Assembly (NCBI RefSeq): GCF_036226365.1
Contig: NZ_CP108462.1
Span: 5,967,501-6,031,500 of the forward strand
Source of the DNA: Streptomyces sp. NBC_01262
Lineage (GTDB): Bacteria; Actinomycetota; Actinomycetes; Streptomycetales; Streptomycetaceae
Direction: 5' to 3'
Length of the DNA: 64,000 bases
Shown: positions 24,791 through 33,018 of the stretch, piece by piece
Position numbering within the stretch: the first letter of the stretch is position 1
How the letters are laid out: the number at the start of each line of letters is the position of its first letter
Translations under genes and position numbers: made by a program
Notes under the pieces: model-generated
The model's database searches: none
What the model saw: only the letters and a program-made list of their open reading frames with translations
What the model was told of the DNA's origin: nothing

Positions 24791-26248
24791 TTAGCCGCGA
24801 TACGCCTCCAGTAGGCGCAGCCAGATCTCGCTCATCGTCGGGTACGCGGGCACCGCGTGCCAGAGGCGGTCGATGGGGACCTCGCCGGTGATGGCGATGG
24901 TCGCGGCGTGCAGCAGTTCACCCACCCCCGGGCCGACGAAGGTGACGCCGAGCAGGACGCCGCGGTCGGTGTCGATGACGGCGCGGGCGCGGCCACGGTA
25001 GGAGTCGGCGTACAGGGACGTGCCGGCGACGTTGCCGAGGTCGTAGTCGACGACGCGGAAGGGGCGGCCGGAGCGGGCGGCGTCGGCTTCGGTGAGGCCC
25101 ACGGCGGCGGCCTCGGGGTGGGTGAAGACGACCTGGGGGACGGCGAGGAGGTCGGCGGTGGCGGAGTGCGGGCTCCAGGGGGCGGTGTCGAGGGGGTGGC
25201 CGGCGGCGAGGGCCGCGATGGCGGCGCCGGCGATGCGGCCCTGGTACTTGCCCTGGTGGGTGAGGAGGGCGCGGTGGTTGGAGTCCCCGGCGGAGTAGAG
25301 CCAGCCGCCGGGCACGTCGGTGACCCGGCAGCTGTCGTCGACGGTGAGCCAGTCGCCGGGCCGCAGGCCCACCGTGTCCAGGCCGAGGTCGTCCGTCTGC
25401 GGGAGGCGGCCGGTGGCGAAGAGGATCTCGTCGGCGGTGAGCTCGGAACCGTCGGAGAGGGTGGCGGTGACCGGGGAGAACTCCGATTCGCGGCGCACCG
25501 CGGTGACCGACACCTCCGTACGGACATCGATGCCCGCCGACCGCATCCCCTCCGCCACCAGCTCGCCCGCGAACGGCTCCCAGCGCGGCAGCAGCCCGTC
25601 ACCGCGTACGAGAACGGTGACCTCCGACCCCAGGGCCCGCCAGGCCGTGGCCATCTCGACGCCGACCACGCCGCCGCCGACGACGATGAGGCGCCCCGGG
25701 ACCTCCGGGGAGCTGGTGGCGTCGCGGCTGGTCCAGGGGTGGGCGTCGGCGATGCCGGGGAGGTCCGGGACGAGGGCGCGGGTACCGGTGCAGACGGCGA
25801 CGGCGTGGCGGGCGGTGAGGAGGCGCCGGCCGCCCTCGGGGGTCTCGACGGCGACCCGGCGGGGGCCGTCCAGGCGGCCCTGGCCGCGTACGAGGTCGAT
25901 GCCGGCGGAGTCCAGCCAGGCGACCTGGCCGTCGTCCTTCCAGTTGGACGTGAACTGGTCCCGCCGGGCGAGCACGGCGGCGGCGTCGAGACGGCCGTCG
26001 CCCACCGCCTCCCGTGAGCCGGCCACTTCCTTCGCCCCGGCCAGCGCCGCCGCCGGGCGCAGCAGCGCCTTGCTGGGCATGCACGCCCAGTACGAGCACT
26101 CGCCGCCGACCAGCTCGCTCTCCACCAGCACCGTGGTGAGCCCCGCGGCCCGGGTCCGGTCGGCGAGGTTCTCGCCGGTGGGACCGCCGCCGATCACGAT
26201 GACGTCGTACGCCGAAGCAGCCGTGGCCGTGTCCGTAGTTTTAGTCAC
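24791..26248 (-). CDS. Class I pyridine nucleotide-disulfide oxidoreductase
   Basis: 485 residues from GTG 26248. FAD-binding VIVIGGGPTGENLADR, the redox pair in GGECSYWACMPSKALLRP (Cys51, Cys56), NAD(P)-binding LIVVGGGVVGVEMATAWRAL, second FAD motif GWLYSAGDSNHRALLTHQGK, and the C-terminal dimerisation and acid/base segment HAVPAYPTMSEIWLRLLEA. This is the lipoamide, mycothione and mercuric reductase superfamily. The WACMPSK variant points to the less-defined dihydrolipoamide dehydrogenase-like group. It is divergent from a two-component system with 63 bp between starts, so the regulator pair may control it. No clear ribosome site is seen at the GTG. Confidence 0.88.
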   Translation of the reverse strand: MTKTTDTATAASAYDVIVIGGGPTGENLADRTRAAGLTTVLVESELVGGECSYWACMPSKALLRPAAALAGAKEVAGSREAVGDGRLDAAAVLARRDQFTSNWKDDGQVAWLDSAGIDLVRGQGRLDGPRRVAVETPEGGRRLLTARHAVAVCTGTRALVPDLPGIADAHPWTSRDATSSPEVPGRLIVVGGGVVGVEMATAWRALGSEVTVLVRGDGLLPRWEPFAGELVAEGMRSAGIDVRTEVSVTAVRRESEFSPVTATLSDGSELTADEILFATGRLPQTDDLGLDTVGLRPGDWLTVDDSCRVTDVPGGWLYSAGDSNHRALLTHQGKYQGRIAGAAIAALAAGHPLDTAPWSPHSATADLLAVPQVVFTHPEAAAVGLTEADAARSGRPFRVVDYDLGNVAGTSLYADSYRGRARAVIDTDRGVLLGVTFVGPGVGELLHAATIAITGEVPIDRLWHAVPAYPTMSEIWLRLLEAYRG

Positions 26249-26311
26249 GTACTCAGCAAACACACAGCGGACGCGCAGCGCACTCCAAAACTCCTCATCC
26301 ACGATGGTGAA

Positions 26312-27040
26312 ATGGTCGTGCCTCCTGAGTCCGTGCGTGTCCTCGTCGTCGATGACGAGGACGGCATCACGGAGTTGCTGTCGCTGGCCGTCACCGAGGC
26401 GGGCTGGCAGCCGTTCCGTGCGGGGGACGGCGCTTCCGCGCTGCGTGCCGCCCGTCGTTGCGCGCCGCATGTCGTCGTACTGGACTGGATGCTGCCCGAC
26501 ATGGACGGCCTGCGCGTGCTGCGCGGCCTGCGGGCCGAGCACCCGGAGCTGCCGGTGCTGTTCCTCACCGCGCGCGACGCGCTGGAGCACCGCATCGACG
26601 GGCTCGCGGCGGGCGCCGACGACTATGTGACCAAGCCGTTCAGCCTGGAGGAGGTCGTCCTGCGGCTGCGCGGGCTGCTGCGGCGTACGGGGGCGGCCCC
26701 GCAGCCGGCCGGGGGGCCGGTGCTGGCGCTGGGCGGGCTGCTGCTGGACGAGCACACGCGCGAGGTGCACCGGGACGGGGAGCCGGTGACCCTGACGGCG
26801 AAGGAGTTCGACCTGCTGGGGTATCTGATGCACCACCCCCGGCAGGTGCTGAGCAAGGCCCAGATACTGGGCACGGTGTGGAGCGGCGGGGGAGACGCGT
26901 TCGACGCCGGGGGCAATCTGGTCGAGGTGTACATCTCCAGCCTCCGCCGGAAGATCGACAAGGGGCGGGATCCGATGATTCACACAGTGCGCGGGGTGGG
27001 CTACGCGATCAGATGCCCGGAGCCGGAGGAGCGGTCGTGA
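26312..27040 (+). CDS. OmpR/PhoB-family response regulator
   Basis: 242 residues from ATG 26312. The receiver domain shows VLVVDDEDG (acidic pair), the phospho-accepting Asp in VVVLDWMLPDMDGL, the Thr/Ser switch in LFLTARD and Lys in DDYVTKPFSLEE. The C-terminal winged helix ends VYISSLRRKIDKGRDPMIHT followed by VRGVGYAIR. Its stop overlaps the GTG of the sensor kinase (GTGA), so the two are co-translated. The divergent flavoprotein disulfide reductase may be a target. The signal is unknown. Confidence 0.93.
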   Translation: MVVPPESVRVLVVDDEDGITELLSLAVTEAGWQPFRAGDGASALRAARRCAPHVVVLDWMLPDMDGLRVLRGLRAEHPELPVLFLTARDALEHRIDGLAAGADDYVTKPFSLEEVVLRLRGLLRRTGAAPQPAGGPVLALGGLLLDEHTREVHRDGEPVTLTAKEFDLLGYLMHHPRQVLSKAQILGTVWSGGGDAFDAGGNLVEVYISSLRRKIDKGRDPMIHTVRGVGYAIRCPEPEERS

Positions 27041-28596
27041 AGCTGCGGCTGCACGGCAGGTCCTTGCGCATCCGGCTGCTGGTGCTGATCAGCACGACGC
27101 TGATCGTGGTCTGCTGCGCGATGGCGCTCACCACGGTCCTGGCCGAGCGGCTCTTCCTCATGCAGGGCCTCGACACCCGCGTCCACAACGCTGCCTCCCG
27201 CAGCCAGGGCGGCATGGGGCTCAACGACGAGACCGCCGACGACACCAACCTGAGCTTCCTCAACGAGCGCGGGCAGGCCGTCGGCACCCTGGCCGCCCGC
27301 TACCGCTCCGACGGCACGATCAGCGTGGCCGGGGCGGTCACCGCGGACGGCGGGCTCTGGACGCTCAGCGCCGAGCAGATCGCCGTGCTCGCCGACGTCC
27401 CGGCCGACGGCCGGGTGCACACCCGCTCGATCCCGGCGCTGGGCACCTACCGGGTGACCCGGCTCGCCGACGGCGGACTGCCGGTGCTCGCCGGGCTGCC
27501 CGCCGACGGTGAGTACGAGCTCATCGACAAGCTGATCGTCGCCGAGGCCGTCGTCGCCCTGCTGGGCCTGGTCGTCGCCGGCTGCGCCTGCGCGGTGGTC
27601 ATCCGCCGCCAGCTCCGGCCGCTGGGGCGCGTCGCCGCCACCGCCGTCGAGGTCTCCCGCGCCCCGCTCGGCCACGGCGAGGTCGGCGGCCTCACGCGGG
27701 TGCCGCAGCCCGACACCGACCCCGGCACCGAGGCCGGCCAGGTCGGGGCCGCGCTCAACCGCATGATCGACCACGTCGAGTCCTCGATGGCCGTACGCGA
27801 GCAGAGCGAGGCCCGCATGCGGCGCTTCCTGGCCGACGCCAGCCACGAGCTGCGTACGCCGCTGGCCTCGATCGCCGGGTACGCCGAACTCGCCAACCGA
27901 GGGGGAGGCGGCGGGCACAGCTCCGCCATCGACCTGACCACGGCCTGGCAGCGCGTCGCCTCCGAGGCCTCCCGTATGACGGGGCTGGTGGAGGACCTGC
28001 TGCTGCTCGCCCGCCTCGATGAGGGGCGGCCCCTGCGCAGCGACGAGGTCGACCTCACCTCGCTGGTCGCCGAGGCCGTCTGGGACGCCCGCGCCGCCGC
28101 GGGCGACGGCGACGCCCGGCACTGGCAGGTACGGCTGCCCGACGGGCCCGTGCTCGTCATGGGCGACGAGGAGCGCATCCACCAGGTCGTCGCCAATCTG
28201 CTGGCCAATGCCCGTACGCACACCCCGCCCGGCACGGCCGTCGTCGCCGAGGTCGCGGTGGCCGACGGCGACTGCGTGGTCCGCGTCAGCGACGACGGGC
28301 CCGGGATCCCCGCTGCCCTCCTCCCCGCCGTCTTCGAGCGCTTCAGCCGCGGCGACGCCTCCCGCTCCCGCGGCGCCGGCGGCACCGGCGGCGGCTCCGG
28401 GCTCGGGCTCGCCATCGTCGCGGCCATCGTCGAGGCGCACGGCGGCACCATCGCCGTCGACAGCGTCCCCGGCCGGACCGTCTTCACGGTCCGGATGCCG
28501 AATTCAGCCCGTCCGGCGTTTGAGGACACGCCCGAAGGGCGTTCGGGGGTCTGGGGGCGCAGCCCCCAGCGGGTCCGGGCGGAGCCCGGCACATAG
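27037..28596 (+). CDS. Sensor histidine kinase with repeat-derived C terminus
   Basis: 519 residues from GTG 27037. TM1 (LLVLISTTLIVVCCAMALTT, about 14-33), an extracytoplasmic sensor of about 130 residues, TM2 (about 168-188), a HAMP linker, the phospho-acceptor box RRFLADASHELRTPLASIAG with His270, then HATPase motifs NLLANARTHTPPG, VSDDGPGIP and GGGSGLGLAIV. After FTVRM the last about 33 residues (NSARPAFEDTPEGRSGVWG and onward) are encoded by a right-arm copy of the dispersed palindromic element, so the original 3' end was replaced. The catalytic part is complete. It is co-translated with the response regulator. Confidence 0.92.
   Translation: MKLRLHGRSLRIRLLVLISTTLIVVCCAMALTTVLAERLFLMQGLDTRVHNAASRSQGGMGLNDETADDTNLSFLNERGQAVGTLAARYRSDGTISVAGAVTADGGLWTLSAEQIAVLADVPADGRVHTRSIPALGTYRVTRLADGGLPVLAGLPADGEYELIDKLIVAEAVVALLGLVVAGCACAVVIRRQLRPLGRVAATAVEVSRAPLGHGEVGGLTRVPQPDTDPGTEAGQVGAALNRMIDHVESSMAVREQSEARMRRFLADASHELRTPLASIAGYAELANRGGGGGHSSAIDLTTAWQRVASEASRMTGLVEDLLLLARLDEGRPLRSDEVDLTSLVAEAVWDARAAAGDGDARHWQVRLPDGPVLVMGDEERIHQVVANLLANARTHTPPGTAVVAEVAVADGDCVVRVSDDGPGIPAALLPAVFERFSRGDASRSRGAGGTGGGSGLGLAIVAAIVEAHGGTIAVDSVPGRTVFTVRMPNSARPAFEDTPEGRSGVWGRSPQRVRAEPGT
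28500..28590. repeat. Dispersed palindromic element, right-arm copy inside the kinase gene end
   Basis: It starts with the arm AATTCAGCCCGTCCGGCG followed by TTTGAGGAC, then a second module of short hairpins (CGCCCGAAGGGCG; GGGGGC-GCA-GCCCCC; GGGTCCGGGCGGAGCCCGG). The same order is seen at 53.2 and 61.3 kb. Here it is translated as the C terminus of the histidine kinase. Confidence 0.8.
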
Positions 28597-28719
28597 CTAT
28601 AGCCAAGCCTGGGTTCCGCTTCAGGTGCGGCTCAGCTTGGGCTGTCAGGGTCATGAGGCGCAGCCGCCAAGGCACCACCAGCATGAACGCTGGTTGGCCG
28701 GGCGGTGCGGCTCCATCTG

Positions 28720-31167
28720 TCAGGCCGCGCCGCCCGGTACCCGATGAGTCGGGAGCACCTCCTGCTCCGTCCAGATCACCTTGCCCCGGGCCGTGTGCCG
28801 GGTGCCCCAGCGGGCGCTGAGCTGGGCGACGAGGAAGATGCCGCGGCCGCCCTCGTCGGTGGTCGCGGCCCGGTGCAGCCGGGGGGAGGTGCCGCTGCCG
28901 TCGGAGACCTCGAAGACGAGGGCGCGGCCGCGCAGCAGACGGGCCTGTACGGGGCCGTGGGCGTGCCGGATGGCGTTGGTGATGAGCTCGCTGGCGATCA
29001 GCTCGGTCGCGAAGGCCAGGTCGGCCAGGCCCCAGTCGGTGAGCCGGCGCAGGATGGCGGCGCGAAGGTCGGAGACGGCGGCGGGGTCGTCGGGCACGTC
29101 CCAGCAGGCGACCCGGGAGGAATCGAGCGTACGGGTACGGGCGACGAGCAGCACCACGTCGTCGCTGACGCGGGCCGTGGCGGCGCCGGACTCGGGCAGC
29201 AGGGTCTCCTGGACGGCCTCGCAGACCCGCTCCACGGTGGCGGGCCGTTCGGCGAGTACGTGCTCAAGGAGCCGCATTCCGGTGTCGGGGTCGAGGTCGC
29301 GGCCGAGCCCGCCGATCAGGCCGTCGGTGAACAGCACGATGTCGCTGCCTTCGGGAAGCTCCAGCTCGGCGCTCTCGAAGGGCAGTCCGCCCGCCCCGAG
29401 CGGCGGGCCGGCGGGCAGTTCGGGGAACTCCACATGGCCGTCGGGTAGTACGACGGCGGGCGGCGAATGGCCGGCGCGGGCCATGGTGCACAGCCGGGAG
29501 ACGGGGTCGTAGACCGCGTAGAGGCAGGTGGCGCCGGTGAGGCCGGTGAGGCGGTCGGCCAGGTCGTCGAGGTGGCCGAGGAGTTCGTCGGGCGGCAGGT
29601 CGAGGGCGGAGAAGTTGTGGACGGCGGTGCGCAGCCGGCCCATCGCGGCGGCGGCGTGCATGCCGCGTCCGGCGACGTCGCCGACGACGAGGGCGACCCG
29701 GGCGCCGGACAGCGGGATGATGTCGAACCAGTCCCCGGCGACGCCGACCCGGCCCTGCGCGTCCCGGGCGGGCAGATAGCGGTAGGCGGCCTCGACGGCG
29801 TGCTGCTCGGGCAGGCCCTGGGGGAGCAGGCTGTGCTGCAGCTCCAGGGCGAGCTGGTGCTCGCGGGTGAGCAGCCGGGCGTTGTCGATGGCGACGGCGG
29901 CGCGGGCGGCCAGCTCCTGGGCCAGGGTGAGGTCGTCGTCCTCGAACGGGTCGGATTCGGCGTTGCGTTGGAAGACGGCGAAGCCCAGCACGCTGCCGCG
30001 GGCGCGCAGCGGGACGCTGATCAGCCGGTCCGTGGGCGTCGCCACGGACGCGTGGCCGTCCAGGTGCACGGTCACCTTGTCGGCGAAGCGCGGCACGCAG
30101 GCCTGCGCCAACTCCCCTGCGGTGCATGTCGCGTCGGGCGTGGTGCCGATCAGGGCGCCCGCGTCGCAGAGCAGTTCCAGGCGGCGGCGGGCGGTCAGGG
30201 CCAGCCTGCTGACCCCCGGTTCGCCGACCGGCAGCGGGGCCGGGTCCTTCTCCGTGTGCTCAGCGGCGTACCCCACCGCGAAGCTGCGCGGCCCCGAGTC
30301 GAAGGGCAGGCTCACCTCGACGACGGCGCCGAGGTCGCCGTAGGCACTGGCCACAGGGCGGCAGAGCAGCATCGCGGCGCGCCCGTGGGACAGCGGTACC
30401 TCGATGGCGGCGCGCTGTCCGGCGGAGATCAGCCCTGCGGCGGCGTCGGTGAGCCGGGCTTCGTCGCGTCCGGTGACGAGGGCCGGGACGCCGACATGGT
30501 GGACGCCGCCCACGCCGTCCACCACGAAGGCAGGGGTGCGGAAGCGGCGGTCGGCGCGCAGGAAGGCGCGCAGCAGGGCGCGTTCGTGGTCCGAGCACTG
30601 GTCGAGGAGGCGCTGCTCGATGGCGAGGGCCGCCTCGTGGACCAGCCCGGTCATCAGGGGGTTGGCGTCGGCGGTGTGGCTGGTGAGGTCCAGTACGCCC
30701 TGGATGCGGCCGGTGACCGGGTGGCGTACGGGGACACCCACGCAGGTCAGATGGCTCAGCGGGTCGCAGAAGTGCTCGCGCCCGGTGATCCGGACCGGGC
30801 GGCGTTCCGCCAGTGCGGTGCCCATGCCGTTGGTGCCCGCGTCGAGTTCGTGGTAGCTGAAGCCGGGGGCGAGGCCGACCTTGTCGAGGGCGGGGAGCAG
30901 GGACGGTTCGGCAGCGCGGCGGTCGAGGATGACGCCCGCGTCGTCGGTGAGCGCGATGTGGATCCGGGTGCCGGACAGGGCCGTCTCCAGCCGGTCGACG
31001 GGCGGGCGGGCGGCGCGGGCGAGCGCCCCGGTGAGGTCCAGGTCGGCGGTGTAGGGGAGTTCGAGGCGGTCGGGGGTGAGGCCATGGGCCAGACATCGTT
31101 CCCATGAAGCGCGGACGGTGGTCCGCCCGGCTTCGGGCTCGGCCGTTGCCTCTGCCACCTGGCTCAC
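28720..31167 (-). CDS. GAF-PP2C(SpoIIE)-HATPase signalling phosphatase
   Basis: 815 residues from GTG 31167. The N terminus resembles AcoR-type sensors (RASWERCLAHGL, then AGTNGMGTALAERRPVRITG, a GAF domain), followed by a second GAF (about 340-450; DPFEDDDLTLAQELAARAAV), a PP2C/SpoIIE phosphatase (VAGDWFDIIPLSGARVALVV, GDVAGRGMHAAAAMGRLR, LFTDGLI, RVSDDVVLLV) and a C-terminal RsbW-like HATPase (ELITNAIRHAHGP, DEGGRGIFLVAQLS). Such proteins act in partner-switching control of sigma factors by dephosphorylating anti-anti-sigma proteins. It carries both phosphatase and kinase-like modules; no sigma or anti-sigma gene is nearby. Confidence 0.92.
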   Translation of the reverse strand: MSQVAEATAEPEAGRTTVRASWERCLAHGLTPDRLELPYTADLDLTGALARAARPPVDRLETALSGTRIHIALTDDAGVILDRRAAEPSLLPALDKVGLAPGFSYHELDAGTNGMGTALAERRPVRITGREHFCDPLSHLTCVGVPVRHPVTGRIQGVLDLTSHTADANPLMTGLVHEAALAIEQRLLDQCSDHERALLRAFLRADRRFRTPAFVVDGVGGVHHVGVPALVTGRDEARLTDAAAGLISAGQRAAIEVPLSHGRAAMLLCRPVASAYGDLGAVVEVSLPFDSGPRSFAVGYAAEHTEKDPAPLPVGEPGVSRLALTARRRLELLCDAGALIGTTPDATCTAGELAQACVPRFADKVTVHLDGHASVATPTDRLISVPLRARGSVLGFAVFQRNAESDPFEDDDLTLAQELAARAAVAIDNARLLTREHQLALELQHSLLPQGLPEQHAVEAAYRYLPARDAQGRVGVAGDWFDIIPLSGARVALVVGDVAGRGMHAAAAMGRLRTAVHNFSALDLPPDELLGHLDDLADRLTGLTGATCLYAVYDPVSRLCTMARAGHSPPAVVLPDGHVEFPELPAGPPLGAGGLPFESAELELPEGSDIVLFTDGLIGGLGRDLDPDTGMRLLEHVLAERPATVERVCEAVQETLLPESGAATARVSDDVVLLVARTRTLDSSRVACWDVPDDPAAVSDLRAAILRRLTDWGLADLAFATELIASELITNAIRHAHGPVQARLLRGRALVFEVSDGSGTSPRLHRAATTDEGGRGIFLVAQLSARWGTRHTARGKVIWTEQEVLPTHRVPGGAA

Positions 31168-31292
31168 ATCCTCGGGATTTTTGACCCTTGGCGCATAGTC
31201 GACAACGCATATTCGACGCGCTCTGCAGCCGAACGTAAGCGGGGCGGGGGCCCGCTGTGGCGATCCCCGTCCACGGCCACCCTTGTGAGTGA

Positions 31293-31326
31293 CACAGGAC
31301 TACCGCTGGCGGTAATCACGCCTGTG
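31293..31326. promoter_or_regulatory. Nested inverted repeats between the phosphatase and OsmC genes
   Basis: TACCGC-TG-GCGGTA (31301-31314) is a perfect 14-bp palindromic site. It is nested within CACAGG (31293-31298) and CCTGTG (31321-31326). It lies about 110 bp before the OsmC start and about 125 bp before the divergent phosphatase start. It could be an operator for either gene; no regulator is identified. Confidence 0.4.
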
Positions 31327-31435
31327 AGTCGGAGACGGGTGCCAGCGCGTATCGATCGCATGGCGCGGGTTCCTGATGGAGACTGGGCCTGACGCGGGAC
31401 TGTCAACACCGTTCATCAGAAGGAGTCAATCCATC

Positions 31436-31861
31436 ATGGCTACCAAGCGTATTGCGCACACCGCCTGGGAAGGCAGCCTGCTCGAAGGCAAGGGTGTGGT
31501 CACCCTGGACTCGTCCGGCGTCGGCGAGTACCCGGTGACCTGGGCCGCCCGGTCCCAGGAGGCCAACGGCAAGACCAGCCCCGAGGAGCTGATCGCCGCC
31601 GCGCACTCCAGCTGCTTCTCGATGGCCCTGTCGCACGGCCTCGCCCAGGCCGGCAACCCGCCGACCAGCCTGCGCACCGAGGCCGAGGTCACCTTCCAGC
31701 CCGGCGAGGGCATCACCGGCATCCACCTGACCGTGCAGGGCCAGGTGCCCGGTCTGGACGAGGCGGACTTCATCAAGGCCGCCGAGGACGCCAAGGCCAA
31801 CTGCCCGGTCAGCCAGGCCCTCAAGGGCACGACGATCACCCTGACGGCAGGTCTCGGCTAA
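31436..31861 (+). CDS. OsmC-family peroxiredoxin
   Basis: 141 residues from ATG 31436 with AGAAGGAG upstream. The two redox cysteines are in AAAHSSCFSMALSHGLAQAG and DAKANCPVSQALKG, with the family's EELIAAAHSSC context. Members reduce organic hydroperoxides through a Cys-Cys pair and are often induced by osmotic or oxidative stress. It is monocistronic by spacing: a tetR gene starts 106 bp later with its own operator. Length and motifs are normal. Confidence 0.93.
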   Translation: MATKRIAHTAWEGSLLEGKGVVTLDSSGVGEYPVTWAARSQEANGKTSPEELIAAAHSSCFSMALSHGLAQAGNPPTSLRTEAEVTFQPGEGITGIHLTVQGQVPGLDEADFIKAAEDAKANCPVSQALKGTTITLTAGLG

Positions 31862-31939
31862 CCACCCGGGGAAGTTCCGGATACGCCGCCTGCCGGGAGA
31901 CTTGGGTTCCGGCAGGCGGCGGTCTATCCTCGTAGTGTA

Positions 31940-31952
31940 CGAAACCGTTTCG
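31940..31952. promoter_or_regulatory. TetR operator half-pair O1 upstream of tetR
   Basis: CGAAAC-C-GTTTCG is a perfect inverted repeat 14 bp before the tetR ATG. It matches the site at 32982-32998 before the efflux gene, so the regulator probably represses itself and the pump. Confidence 0.75.
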
Positions 31953-31966
31953 ATGCAGGGGTGATC

Positions 31967-32590
31967 ATGACCACGGAGGCCACGGCCACGGCGCGCCGCA
32001 ACACGCGCCTGACCCCGGAGCGTGAGATGGAGCTCTACACCGCCGTCGTGGAACTGCTCCGCGAGGTCGGCTACGAGGCTCTGACGATGGACGCCGTCGC
32101 CACCCGTACACGCTCCAGCAAGGCCACCCTCTACCGCCAGTGGAAGGGCAAGCCGGAACTGGTCGCGACCGCACTGCGCGCGTGCAAGCCGGTGCGGGCC
32201 GAGGAGGTGGACACCGGATCCATCGCCACGGACCTGTACGAGATGGCCCGAGGTGTCCCCGAGCAGGAGGACCAGGACGCCGCCGCCGTGATGCGCGCGC
32301 TGGCCCACGCCGCCACGCACAACCCCGATCTGGGCAACGCGCTGCGCGAGGCGCTCATCGAGCCCGAGATGGCCGCGCTGCGGCGGATGCTGGACCGGGC
32401 CGTGGAGCGGGGCGAGATCCCGCCGGGCCGGCCCGCGATCGACTACATGATCTTCATGATGACCGGCGCGTTCTTCGGCCGCCCGCTGATCGAGGACCAG
32501 GCCGTCGATCCCGAGTTCCTCAAGAGGTACATCGACGCGGTCGTGCTCCCCGCTCTGGGGGTCACCGTCCCGCCGCAGGTCAGTCGCTGA
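31967..32590 (+). CDS. TetR-family transcriptional regulator
   Basis: 207 residues from ATG 31967, which has AGGGG 5 nt upstream; the GTG two codons earlier overlaps that ribosome site. The DNA-binding helix-turn-helix is in LTMDAVATRTRSSKATLYRQ, and the C-terminal ligand domain has YMIFMMTGAFFGRPL. CGAAAC/GTTTCG inverted repeats occur before this gene and twice before the MFS exporter at 33019. The likely logic is repression of both genes, relieved by a toxic ligand. A small GNAT gene on the other strand lies between them and overlaps its 3' end by 11 bp. Confidence 0.92.
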   Translation: MTTEATATARRNTRLTPEREMELYTAVVELLREVGYEALTMDAVATRTRSSKATLYRQWKGKPELVATALRACKPVRAEEVDTGSIATDLYEMARGVPEQEDQDAAAVMRALAHAATHNPDLGNALREALIEPEMAALRRMLDRAVERGEIPPGRPAIDYMIFMMTGAFFGRPLIEDQAVDPEFLKRYIDAVVLPALGVTVPPQVSR

Positions 32591-32900
32591 CCGTACTCCT
32601 GGGCTGGTACTCCAGGTCCGCGTAGTCCGGGTGATGGGCGATCCACCCCGCGATGAACGGGCATGCCGCCAGCACCTTCTGCCCCCGCGCCCGCGCCTCG
32701 TCCAGCGCGGTGCGCGCGAGCGCCGAGCCGACCCCCCGGCCCTCGTACTCCGGTTCCACCTCGGTGTGCAGGAAGGCGACCAGTTCGGGCGTACGGATGT
32801 AGGTGGAGATCCCCGCGAGCTTGCCGCCGAGGCGGGCCTCGTAGCGCTTCGCGCCGGACGCGTCGGTCACCTGGGGCGCCTGGGGTGCTTCGGAGGTCAT
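32580..32900 (-). CDS. Small GNAT-family acetyltransferase (YidJ/YjdJ-like)
   Basis: 106 residues from ATG 32900. The compact GNAT fold is shown by RYEARLGGKLAGISTYIRTP, then AFLHTEVEPEYEGRGVGSAL with the acetyl-CoA P-loop EGRGVGSAL, and VLAACPFIAGWIAHHPDYAD. The family is minimal (about 95-105 residues) and its substrates are unknown. It is convergent with tetR and divergent from the MFS gene; its promoter region is next to the operator at 32937-32954, so TetR could influence it too. Confidence 0.88.
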   Translation of the reverse strand: MTSEAPQAPQVTDASGAKRYEARLGGKLAGISTYIRTPELVAFLHTEVEPEYEGRGVGSALARTALDEARARGQKVLAACPFIAGWIAHHPDYADLEYQPRSTVSD

Positions 32901-32936
32901 GCGCCCACTTTAGGGAGACCGGTGGGTTAACGCGAT

Positions 32937-32954
32937 CGAAACGTTTGCGTTTCG
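32937..32954. promoter_or_regulatory. TetR operator-like inverted repeat O2
   Basis: CGAAACG-TTTG-CGTTTCG has 7-bp perfect arms and a 4-bp spacer, 37 bp from the GNAT ATG on the left and 28 bp from the next operator on the right. The half-sites match the TetR sites at O1 and O3, but the spacer differs (4 bp against 1 bp). Confidence 0.6.
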
Positions 32955-32981
32955 CAGGCGGGTGCCTTAGTCTCGTGTGAG

Positions 32982-32998
32982 TACGAAACCGTTTCGTA
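32982..32998. promoter_or_regulatory. TetR operator O3 upstream of the MFS exporter
   Basis: TACGAAAC-C-GTTTCGTA is a perfect 17-bp site with 8-bp arms, immediately before the GAGAAGGAG ribosome site of the exporter gene. Bound regulator would block transcription start or elongation. Confidence 0.8.
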
Positions 32999-33018
32999 TT
33001 GAGAAGGAGCGCGTCCCC

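Noticed and set aside
31164..31409. An 81-residue minus-strand open frame between the phosphatase and OsmC genes.
   Set aside because: No ribosome site, no conserved residues, and it covers probable regulatory sites.
32977..33018. GTG 32977 as the MFS exporter start.
   Set aside because: It would translate the TetR operator and ribosome site; ATG 33019 has GAGAAGGAG upstream.
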